From Clarireedia homoeocarpa (taxonomy: Eukaryota > Ascomycota > Leotiomycetes > Helotiales > Rutstroemiaceae), in the NCBI GenBank assembly GCA_001465935.1, contig LNKV01000008.1, forward strand, positions 310,001 to 374,000: 64,000 bases of DNA, read 5' to 3'. Shown here piece by piece: positions 49,194 through 58,600 of the stretch (position 1 is its first letter; the number at the start of each line of letters is the position of its first letter). Made by a program: the position numbers and the translations under genes. The notes beneath the pieces were generated by a model. The model was given only the letters and a program-made list of their open reading frames with translations, made no database searches and had not been told where the DNA came from.

Positions 49194-51437
49194 ATGTCTA
49201 GTAGACAGCTCCGAAAATTACGGCAGCAGCGTGAGCTGGAGGAGCAAAGCAAATTGCGGGCCCAGGAAGAAGAAGAAGAGGAATCTGATGACGACCCTTT
49301 ACCTGTCCAGTCAAAGCCGAGCCTCTTTGCCAACCTTGCGACCCTCAAAAACGAGAACGATGAAGACGACGCAAAAGACAGTGATCATGAAGAACAGCCA
49401 GATGACGAAGGATTGAATGAACCGACTCCTCCTCCCGCCCCAACCGCAAACAAACCCAAGAAGTCGAAGAAGAAGAAGAAGGCAAAGAACAAGACTAAGG
49501 ATATCAAGAAAGATCCTGAGGACACGTCTCAGAATGGGCTTGATGAAATTGACGAAGCCCTTAAAGAGTTGAATTTGAAGCGATCAACTGGCGCCAATGC
49601 CAATGATACTGTACAGAAGGATGAAGGATTTGAGAGAGTATGTACTCTGCTAGGTATTAATACACAACATCTAAAGGTTGCAAATGAAATGCGAAGCTTG
49701 TTTGGATCTGCCGCTATCGGAAATCACGATGATGACGAGGCTGGTGCTGGTGGGAGGGGGCATCGACGAAGGCAGCGCATGCAACAAATGGACTTGGAAA
49801 CAGTTCTCAAAGGACATCATAAACCGGGAAAGGGTCTTTCGGAATTGACTCTCAGACGCAATTTCTTCATACAAGGGAAGGAAGAATGGCCCAAGTCGAG
49901 CTCAGGTGGATTGAGTATGGCCGTCCTAGACGATCAAACTGCAATTGATGGTACTGTTGAATACAAATACGTTCACGATCAAACATACCAAGCACTACAG
50001 CAAAGCTTCTATGCCTACGTTGAAATGGGTAACCCGGAGAATTTGGTTGGTCTCCTGGCGCGGAATCGTAAGTCTAAATGCTCAGAAATTCGTTCTTGGA
50101 ATGACAGTGCTGATACAAATCCAGCATACCATATTTCATTATTGCTCCAGGTTAGCAAGATCGCTAAAGATCAAGGAGACCATTCGTTGTCATCTGATCT
50201 CGTGGAGAGAGCTCTGTTCACGTTCGGCAGAGTTGCCCTATCTTCATTCAGCACAAAGTTGTCTCAGGGCAAGGCGCGTTTGGACTTTGCCAGACCGGAG
50301 AATAGGGAACTCTGGCTTGCAGGTTACCATTACATAAAGTCTCTCATCATGAAGGGTACATATCGAACGGCATTTGAATGGTCAAAACTTCTGCTGAGCT
50401 TGGATCCCGAAGAAGATCCATATTGTATGCGTTGGATGATACATCACCTTGCACTACGCGCGCATGCATTCCATTGGCTCTTGGACTTTGCCGATACTCA
50501 TGTCGTGGAGGCTTGGGATTCAACCATACAATATGCAGTGCCTTCCTTCGTTCTCGCTGCATTACAACTTAAAGACGGAGCAAGAAGCAGAAGTTTATTA
50601 CAGCAGAGCATGGAACAAGTACCTTGGCTCTTCTGTCGACTGTTCAAAGAGCTGGGACTCGAGACTCCCCCGTCAATCTGGGGTAAGGAGCCACGAACCG
50701 AAGCCGAAACTCTATTTACGGAATTGTATGTGCTTCAAGCGCACGATTTGTGGAATACCCCGGAGGCTACTTCCTTGCTTATGGAGATAGCGCATATTCT
50801 AGATAAGATAGATGTCTCGACACTTCCCATTTTGAGCAACGAAGTGATGACTCTTGATGTTGTCAGATTCATCTACTTGGACAACAGACCAGCGTTGATG
50901 GCACTCGCACCGTCCCATCTACTCCACCGTAGTAACAATTCCGATGCCGACCCTTTACCCCCAGATACAAATGTTATCTCTTATGCCAGCCAGCAGATAC
51001 ATTTGGAGCGTTCAGAGGGTGGCGCTGTAGATGGATATGATGACCCTATTGCAGCGCTTGCACGACTCATACCAAATTTCCCTGGTCTTGAGGCCTTACG
51101 GAATGGTTGGAATAATGGCAACAATAATGAGGCAGCTGTTGATAGCGATGAGGATTTTAATCGCTTACGAGACGATCTAACAAATGCCATTCAAACCGAA
51201 GAGACGACCGAAGGAGAAGCTGGGGCGGAGAGACCAGTACGAGCACCGATATCACTCGCAAACGCAACAGAAATTCTCAATCGTCTGATGTTCTGGCGAG
51301 CTCCAGCCTATGCCGATCCATCGGATTCAGGTACAGATACGGAGGCCGAAGAGACTAACTCTAGGCCGGCCAGTGAAGGAGAGCATGGGGAGGCTCGTGC
51401 TAATGAAGATGACGATGACATACCTTCAGTACATTAG
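49194..51437 (+). CDS. TCF25/Rqc1-family ribosome quality-control protein
   Basis: A single exon of 747 codons from an ATG in GAAATG context. The N-terminus MSSRQLRKLRQQRELEEQ is followed by an acidic run (EEEEEESDDD) and a lysine-rich tract (KKSKKKKKAKNKTK, about residues 90-103), the usual disordered head of this family. The Tcf25 domain (about 215-600) shows VLKGHHKPGKGLSELTLRRN, SFYAYVEMGNPENLVGLLARN and ALLLQ/HHLALRAHAF-type helical repeats. Yeast Rqc1 works with Ltn1, Rqc2 and Cdc48 on stalled 60S subunits to ubiquitylate and extract nascent chains. The C-terminus is acidic. The absence of introns is notable beside its intron-rich neighbours, but the frame is clean throughout. Confidence 0.92.
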   Translation: MSSRQLRKLRQQRELEEQSKLRAQEEEEEESDDDPLPVQSKPSLFANLATLKNENDEDDAKDSDHEEQPDDEGLNEPTPPPAPTANKPKKSKKKKKAKNKTKDIKKDPEDTSQNGLDEIDEALKELNLKRSTGANANDTVQKDEGFERVCTLLGINTQHLKVANEMRSLFGSAAIGNHDDDEAGAGGRGHRRRQRMQQMDLETVLKGHHKPGKGLSELTLRRNFFIQGKEEWPKSSSGGLSMAVLDDQTAIDGTVEYKYVHDQTYQALQQSFYAYVEMGNPENLVGLLARNRKSKCSEIRSWNDSADTNPAYHISLLLQVSKIAKDQGDHSLSSDLVERALFTFGRVALSSFSTKLSQGKARLDFARPENRELWLAGYHYIKSLIMKGTYRTAFEWSKLLLSLDPEEDPYCMRWMIHHLALRAHAFHWLLDFADTHVVEAWDSTIQYAVPSFVLAALQLKDGARSRSLLQQSMEQVPWLFCRLFKELGLETPPSIWGKEPRTEAETLFTELYVLQAHDLWNTPEATSLLMEIAHILDKIDVSTLPILSNEVMTLDVVRFIYLDNRPALMALAPSHLLHRSNNSDADPLPPDTNVISYASQQIHLERSEGGAVDGYDDPIAALARLIPNFPGLEALRNGWNNGNNNEAAVDSDEDFNRLRDDLTNAIQTEETTEGEAGAERPVRAPISLANATEILNRLMFWRAPAYADPSDSGTDTEAEETNSRPASEGEHGEARANEDDDDIPSVH

Positions 51438-52049
51438 AATTGTAGATACTTGAACCATTATATCATTAGATTAAGGGTCAAAAATAGATCTTTTGTCCCA
51501 CCAGAATGATCTAAATAATCACATGCCACGAACGCTTTCACTGTACCTGCATCCGCATCTGCATTTTGCGTATGCTGCTATCTGTGCACAAGACCTCATC
51601 CATCTCGTTCAATACCACCCAAAGGCAATAAAAACAACCCACAAATTGTTACACGAGCTCTATGTACGAATTTACAATACCTTGTAAAACTTGCTCAAAT
51701 ATCAATAAATCAGATTCCTAATACTCACCGGGAATGGCGCCAACAACTCCAAGCCCACGGTGATTGTTGAGTGATCTGTTCTGAGCAAGTTTCATCCTTG
51801 TTCGGGGTTGATTTCTAAGCGAGACAGGATTATGGTGTCTGATTGTCCGATTAGAAACGCAGCTGCGGCACCCCTCTTCGGACTTTCCTTTGAGTTGATA
51901 AATACCTCTCATCGCACGCCATTTCAAGATAGAACTTCATACCAATACATAACTCGAACACTTGAATTTGCGCAAATACAAAAATTTCCATCTTTTGAAT
52001 CGCAACCACACCACAAGCACTTTAGTCAAGGAATAAAGAAAATATCAAA
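51438..52049. other. Intergenic between Rqc1-like gene and ATX1
   Basis: 3' flank and ATX1 promoter; no gene seen. Confidence 0.6.
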
Positions 52050-52536
52050 ATGGCAGACACCGCAGATAACGTCGCACCAACCCCTGCCCCTCTCGTCGCG
52101 GAAGAGGGTGAGCACACGTACAAGTTTGGCATTACGATGTCTTGTGGTGGATGCTCGGGAGCTGTTGATCGTGTTTTGAAGAAACTTGATGGTTTGTCTT
52201 TCCCTTGCACTTTTCTCTTCTGCTTTCTCTTCTCTTGAATGCTCTTCAGCACCTCTCTTCTCAGTCTCCCTCCAACTGCCCCGATCCTTCTACCTAACTC
52301 TCCCCCCCCCCCGGAGCAACTCCCCCAAAGCTCATCAACGGAACCCATGCTAACAATACCCACAACCAACAGGCGTCAAAGCCCACGAAGTCGACCTGAA
52401 AGGCCAAACTGCGACAGTCATCGGCAAGTCAGAGCTAGACTACGAGACGGTGTTGAAGACGATTGCAAAGACGGGAAAGAAGGTCAACACCGGAGAGGCA
52501 GATGGCGTGGAGAAGAGCGTTGAGATTCCTGCTTAG
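52050..52536 (+). CDS. ATX1: Copper metallochaperone ATX1
   Basis: Two exons, 52050-52191 and 52373-52536; 101 aa. The ATG lies in AAAATGGC. After a short Ala/Pro-rich leader, HTYKFGITMSCGGCSGAVDR holds the MxCxxC copper site (C32, C35) of the heavy-metal-associated fold. Exon 2 supplies VKAHEVDLKGQTATV and ETVLKTIAKTGKKV, whose KTGK lysines are the docking face for Ccc2-type copper ATPases in yeast. It delivers Cu(I) to the secretory pathway in the cytosol. The leader makes it longer than yeast Atx1 (73 aa), which is common in filamentous fungi. The 181-nt intron has an unusual GTTTGT donor and a C10 run; the CAACAG acceptor is normal and the join keeps frame (KKLDGVKAHEV). Confidence 0.9.
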
Positions 52537-53354
52537 ATATGTGGATGAAAATTTTTGATCGATTGGTTGGGCGTTCTCTTGAGCGGATTTTGCGATTAAG
52601 TTGGCGCTGGGCTGGACATACAGAGACAGGCAGAGACAGAGACAGAGGCAGAGGCAGAGGGAGGGGAAGAGAAACGTGCGGGTGCAAGCGGAGAGATATA
52701 GCATGAGCTTTGCGAATTATAAATAATTGATAGCTACGGCAGAATGAGAGTTGCAATGTCCATGCTTCGGGGTGATAGCAAATTATCGAGTGCTGCAGGC
52801 CGAGTCTGGCTCCATACGAAATGGTAAAATCTGATGTTATTCGCTCACAAGATATCAATCGCCTCCAAATTACCCAGCACTATCATAGAGGAAGCGGGCA
52901 GTTAGTACTGCATTCAGCTTGGCACCTTGAGACGTTGCTTCCTGAACTCGTGAGAATTGAAGTTCATCGTTTTCCTTATTTACCCACGTCTATGCTCCAC
53001 TTACATGACGCTTCGTGAATCCCATTATATATTTATTATATGCGATACCATAAGTAAAGGCTTGACGTTAGCGCCAGTGCGGGTGCGGTCAGGTGAGTGT
53101 TTGTAGGAGATCTTTCCGAAAGTTTCTGGGTCTTGTCCTGGATTATTTATGATCTACAGATATACATTGCATGCATAACTGCTGTACCAGTCTACAGGGA
53201 TATAAAATCAGAGTATTATTCAGCGATTACATACACAAGAACATCCCTATTGCTTAACATCTCTCTTAAACATACTATTCGACGCTCTACCTACTCCGGC
53301 CAACCCAAAATGCCCCCCCCCCCCCCCCAACAAAACTCAGAATCAACCTCCTAC
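52537..53354. other. Intergenic between ATX1 and the metallopeptidase
   Basis: Convergent 3' flanks. Contains a GAGACAG/GAGGCAG tract (52621-52663) and a C13 run near 53316. No gene supported. Confidence 0.6.
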
Positions 53355-54865
53355 TCAAAGGTCATCCTTGTCCTTCCCCCCGTCGCCCTTCTCCGCCGTC
53401 AAAACCTTAACATCAACCCAAGCCTGCCTAACCTTCTCCTTCGTCTCCTCATCAAACAAGCTCCCCGCATGTTTGACCGTCAACTCTGCAAACACCCCAA
53501 AAGTCTTCTTCGTATCCACCCCCTTCAGACTCTTGTCCGTCAACGCCGCATACCAGACCTTGCCAGCCTTCTCCCAACTATACCCCCCTAGCGCCACACT
53601 CGCCAGATAAAACGCATGATTTGGAATCCCCGAGTTCGTATGCACTCCACCGCCATCGTCCGACTCGTCTTGATCCACATACCCGTCCATTGTTGCCGGC
53701 TGCGTGTCTTTCCCGACCTTCGGATTATTATACGCGGTGCCGGGAGCTTTCATGCTGCGCAGAGCGGGGGCGTTTTCGACTGTGGGCAGGAAGATTCCTT
53801 CGCCAATGAGCCAGTCGGCGTCGGCGGCTTTGGTTTTGGGGAAGTATTGCTTGATCATGCTGCCGAAGACGTCGGAGATGGATTCGTTGAGCGCGCCGGA
53901 TTGGTACTCGTATTCGAGGTCGGCGGTCAGTTGGGTGACGCCGTGGGTGAGCTCGTGGCCGATGACGTCGAGATTCTTGGTGAAGGAGCCAAAGATCTCG
54001 CCGTCGCCATCGCCGAAGGCCATTTCCTATTGATGGTTATTAGTCTCGTGAGTCGTTCAGGGGTATGAGATTTGCTCGTGTGACAGGGGTGGGTCAGGTG
54101 ATTATTGGCTGGGCTGGTGGGTGGGGGAACGTCATGGCTAGGGGATGCGCTTATGGTTGCATAGATGACTTACACTGCCATCCCAAAATGCGTTATCATA
54201 GTGTTCATCATAATGGACGCTGCCTTTCATGTGGAGACCTTTGTTATCGATGGAGTCACGGTTAAAAACCTGGTGATCTGATCAGCTTTCAATTCTTCCG
54301 AAAATGGTACTTACTGCTTCCTCGATAGTGCTGATACCCAGAGTCGGTGAATTATCAAGGAAGGATAAAATACACGTACCTCACTATAGAACTGGTATGT
54401 ATTCCCGAAAAAGCCATAAACACGGCTAGCATCTGCATCCTTGGCCACGACCGCTTCAGCCGCACCTTCCTCGAAAAGAAGTTTCTTTTCAAGCTGTTCG
54501 GTCTCCTCAGAACTATAAATCTCTCTATAGACATGTTTGGTGCTAGGTTCCTTGGCCTCTGAGCTGCTGTCAGTACGCTGACTTTGAATCTTAGCCAGTT
54601 GTTGTTTTGCCTGATCCTTGGCTTCCGGCGACGTATCTTCGGAAACAGCCATAGCTTGAAACACTTGGGGAGGGATGATGCCACCAGGAGCAGCAGTGCG
54701 ACGAGGAGCCTCGCGAATGTATAGTTTCTGACATCGCTTCACGTGGAGTGCGCAGACGTGGTCGTGGGTTTTCTCGATGACGGCCTTAGTCTGAGCGGAT
54801 GTCGAAGGGTTATCCAAGATGTGTTTGAGGAGATGTGGAGGTATGATAGAGCAGATTGGCGCCAT
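53355..54865 (-). CDS. Protealysin-like M4 (thermolysin-type) metallopeptidase
   Basis: Exons 54865-54380, 54269-54174 and 54026-53355; introns 110 and 147 nt. The product is 417 aa. The zinc site is H218-E219-L-T-H222 with third ligand E242 in GALNES. The transition-state histidine is H323 in DDGGGVHTNSGIPNHAFY. Spacings equal those of thermolysin H142/E143/H146/E166. The N-terminus CSIIPPHLLKHI is the short PPL-type propeptide motif of protealysin-like enzymes, which lack the long FTP prodomain. No signal peptide is present, so any export would be unconventional, or the enzyme acts inside the cell. The first intron was placed so that YQFYSE joins VFNRDSIDNKGL; an internal GTAAGT at about 54313 is a possible alternative donor. 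The family is mainly bacterial, so ancient transfer followed by intron gain is a reasonable inference. Confidence 0.88.
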
Positions 54866-56055
54866 TTTTGACGTGGTGACGGATGAACGTGTCCGAAGAT
54901 TGAATGAGATGAAGGTAAATGCGGGAAGCAGGATGAGAAATAATCATTTTGAAAGAGAACGATGTTGAGCTTTATAGATCAGGGCGACCAGCAGGTGGTG
55001 GAGGGTTCGCAGGCAGCTGAGCAGTATCGTGGCTGTCGGTATCATATCAACTAAACAGGTTTTGATGTCACCACACCCTCCCACGATTCATCCCCCACAC
55101 AAATTATAAGGCTTGGCGAAATTCCAGGCCGTGTTGAAGCTACCTCAATGAGGCAGGTGTATGGTCCAGAAAGTTGGTAGTGTATGATATGAAACTCCAT
55201 TTAACGAATCGATATTGACATGGGATTTTCGAACATGGATTCGTGCCAATCATTACACAGATAACGTACCGACTCCAAGAAAATGACCCTGACACCTTGA
55301 TCACTCCCACACACAGAGGTAGCACAAATCAAAAAGTCAAATGCATAGCGCTTAGTGAGGCTTTCTTCTTCACTTGCTTTTGCCGCAGAAACCAGACCAT
55401 AGCGCGGAACTACCCGCTGAGACTATTCGGATGTCTCTGATGGTGTTCAGCTGTGTTGGGGGAGAATCATTATGACGATTGAAAGACGAAGCTAAAAGAG
55501 CGGGACCCTCCGCTATGAACGCGCGTCGCCACAGCAATGTTTATCAAGACATCGATAACTTATTGCGGAGACGCATATCTTTTGTTTTGACAGCTGACAA
55601 TCATGTCTGAGAGCTTCAATAAGTTGACCAATTTCTAATAGGAGATCTGCTTTACCGACGGAGGAAATATGACTGCTGGAAAATAAAAATGTTGAGTCAC
55701 CTTGGTTCCTTCGTAGGATGCGATCCGAGACGATTGATGGTTTTTGGGTGCCCTTAGAACATATTCAGCTCCCGATCGACTCAATCGCGATCAAATGAGA
55801 ATGGTGGGTAGCAATTCGCCCTATTTATCCATAAACAGATGGTAAGGCGCACATAACGATAAGATTCGTTGATGCTTGGCCAACTGAACTGTAAAAAGGG
55901 ACCTTTCAGGCAATGGCGAGTACATCTCAGCCAGCCATATCGTTGAACATATGCAAAATGCCTTGTACTGCAACCGACTTGAATTTGTGCTCGTCGTCAG
56001 ATGTCTGTCGGATAATCGCGACGCTCCGATAGACGTGAACGTATAGACCATGGCC
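54866..56055. other. Intergenic, 1.2 kb
   Basis: Promoter side of the metallopeptidase. No gene supported. Confidence 0.55.
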
Positions 56056-56700
56056 AGGAGACGAGTGATCACGCTTGAGGAGCGTCAGTGATGACCTTGA
56101 ACATCTCCATCAGTCGGAATACAAGTGCCATAGAACCAGACGTCAGCAGCAAAATAAAGAACACCAGACTACCGACAAAAATATGACTGGCTCCATGGTA
56201 GTATTTGGTTGTAGCCAATAGGGGCAGGGTCGTTGTCGTAAGAACGATCGGCTCTGATCCAACAAGAATCACAGTTCCTTTTTAGATGGCCCATTTATGA
56301 AACCGAACTGTTCTTTCTGTTACGACATGGTGTGTTGCAATGGTTTGAAACACTGGATGATGGAGTTAGTTCGTAGGACATATGTCATGTACTGATCCAT
56401 AATTGATCATTTTCCCACATCACCACATCACCACATCACCACGGAAACCCATGTGGCCAAGCTTCACCGGGGAGTAGTGTCTGAATTAACCATCCGCGCA
56501 GTTGACGGGATGAAGCCGAGCAAGGCGAAGGAGACGGTGGCCACTTGTAATAGGAACTCGCAGCGTTCGAGCATCTCGATTGAGAAGCGCATTCCACTAC
56601 AAGTTTCGAGGGAAAACATAGCGTCGCGACCAGCCAAAGTCCAGGACAGATAAATACGGATGGTGATGGAGAGACCTCTGGAAAGCTTTGGCACGAACAA
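56056..56700 (-). pseudogene. Relic of a small multi-pass membrane protein
   Basis: Minus-strand translation gives LSWTLAGRDAMFSLETCSGM and FLLQVATVSFALLGFIPSTA in one open frame (from about 56700). Further on comes VFQTIATHHVVTERTVRFHK then WAI, a TAA (56282-56284), and in the same frame KGTVILVGSEPIVLTTTTLP and a long hydrophobic stretch (IFVGSLVFFILLLTSGSMAL). The pieces look like one hydrophobic protein of unknown family, interrupted by a stop and probably one intron. I do not recognise the family. The sequence context around the TAA reads naturally if it was CAA. Confidence 0.4.
56416..56442. repeat. CATCACCAC 9-bp repeat, about three copies
   Basis: Three tandem CATCACCA-type units. 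Confidence 0.85.
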
Positions 56701-57166
56701 CGAAGAAAGACGGTGAAATAGACTTGTACCTGGGAAAGTCTCATGTACTTAAAAGAAAGACTCGATGTATTTAATACCGTCCACTAGCAATCCAGGAACG
56801 CCGTTTATAATTGTTGTTATGCTCAATGCTGTATATTGTACGTACATCATAACGTACATCATAAGCATCTTATCTCGTACTCGCTTTCACATGCCGGCCT
56901 GGGCCTCGCGGGGTACTTGGTAGGTATCTGGCTAACCCTGAATAGTTCTAGTCTAAACCCGAATTGTCTACTTAGTCATCCAACACTTCAGCTCGCGATG
57001 TTTTGCCGTTTTCTTCAAGCCTGGTTTTTTCTTTCACCTGGCCACTTATTTCCTGCATAACATTGTATTACGAAGCTGGCCCGGGACTCCTTCTCCTGCG
57101 CTTGTTTCTATCCGTTGAGCCTTCTCTTTTTCGAGTCTTCTCTTCGCGGTGCTTGTGCTCGCGTCA
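56701..57166. other. Spacer between membrane-protein and amidoligase relics
   Basis: No gene seen. Confidence 0.5.
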
Positions 57167-58058
57167 TCACCTGGTTATCTCCTGGGAACCAATCTCAGTG
57201 TTTGGTCTTGCTTCATTTGTTGTATCTCGCTGTCTTGATTTAGGTAAATGGTGGTATGATGCCTCTTCATAGACTGTCACCCATTTGGCGCAATTTGAGA
57301 GTTGCTTGGGCGTGAAAAACTCGTAACACGGTCGAGCATGGATGTGAGTTCCACAAGTCTCATTGCTTATGATTTCGAAACACTTTTGTACAGTCGCAAA
57401 AACCTTTTGGCAATATCTTTGGGCTTCATGAAGGGCTTCGGAGTTGAATATCCCCAAAATTAATTCCATGCCGTCTGCTGTTGCATTAGACTGGACATCA
57501 TGACATGAAAGGCCATGAAGTCGAGGTCTGAGAAAGGGGTTACTCACAGTGTGTTACTCGTCTTTCTCGAATAGTATCGTCATCGACAATATTGAGAATG
57601 CTATAATCTAGCTCCGCTTTCTCTTCCTTCCTTGCTATGTTAGGGTCGGCGTAAGATCTTACTTGGCTATCCTCCCAGAGAAGGTCTCGGACGATGTTCC
57701 GCATTGCACGTTTGTTGCCATCTTTCCATCGGGTGGCGGTTTTACTATCTAGTTTGGTTGCATCATAACTCTCATCAAATGCGTATTTTTCCCTTAAGTA
57801 TTGTTGAACATCCTTCCCCGGGCACAGAATCGCCGCGATTTCAGAGAATTTAGGCAGCAAAACAGTCTCGATCTCGATTCCAAAGGATATAACAATTCTG
57901 GATCTCTTAGGTGAATTTGCACGTACTTCTTCCTTGCTACTGGATGGCTTGTTCGGTTTCTTTTTTCCCTTGTCTGCTTTCTTCTGTTCATCCGCTAGTT
58001 GCTTCGATCTTTGAATATAATAGAGGGGCCAGGTGTTTGCTTTTTATAGCCTCAGCAT
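57167..58058 (-). pseudogene. Amidoligase-like gene, probably truncated or inactive
   Basis: Two exons read open: about 58043-57548 and 57477-57167, joined by a 70-nt GTGAGT...CAACAG intron. Family landmarks: IVISFGIEIETVL (the FG-E-E start of the amidoligase fold), ILNIVDDDTI, GMELILGIFNSEALHEAQ (where GVEIISPI is usual), SNETCGTHIHARP (the G-H-H motif) and LSNCAKWVTVYEEAS. The putative first ATG (58058) is followed by CTG AGG CTA and then TAA (58044-58046) in the same frame as the rest, so no usable start is visible. The chain also stops soon after the QRDTTNEARPN segment, earlier than family members I know. An undetected upstream exon is the alternative to a null allele. Confidence 0.5.
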
Positions 58059-58364
58059 CGTGTATGTCTGTGTTGTACATAAATGGGCCCCTCCGTGTAA
58101 AACTTTGTATTCTGAAACTGGCAATGAACCGAGATTTTTCTATCATGACCTACTTGGCCATACGCACGATTACTACTGGCAGTTTCGTTTTCTTGTTTCT
58201 ATTTTTAGAAAAATATACCTTGAGACGACATCGTCTTCATCCGACCGGCCGCAGTAACCGCCTATAGATCTTGGAGACCTAGAAGTCTCCGCTTCTGAAC
58301 CTTCGGCATCGCCTAACTCTGCGCCTGAAAGGATTAGCCGGCAAATTGAAATTGAAATTTCATC

Positions 58365-58600
58365 CTAATTAAGCAGCGTCAATCGGGTCGCTAGGTGGGT
58401 AGCCGCCAGGTCACCCATTTGACGCAACTCGAGAGTATAATGATGAACAGTTAGGCTGAACTGCTCAACTGAATAGGTCACAATACTACAATTGATTTTC
58501 TTGTTGAGTATCTCGACATGAGCATTCCCATTTCTGTCTTTAGACTCGAGCTGTTGCTGCCATAGCATGAGCTGTGAGTGAGCCAAACCTGAGGTTGGCT
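58365..58600 (-). pseudogene. Possible second amidoligase fragment
   Basis: The minus strand at 58409-58436 matches 57276-57303 at 24 of 28 positions. In one frame it encodes LSSCVKWVT against LSNCAKWVT. Flanks have diverged and carry stops. It looks like the remains of a tandem duplicate. Confidence 0.3.

Noticed and set aside
54304..54319. Possible 16-nt micro-exon in the metallopeptidase gene
   Set aside because: Including it puts a stop in frame or disrupts the FYSE-VFNRDSID join; skipping it gives family-like sequence.
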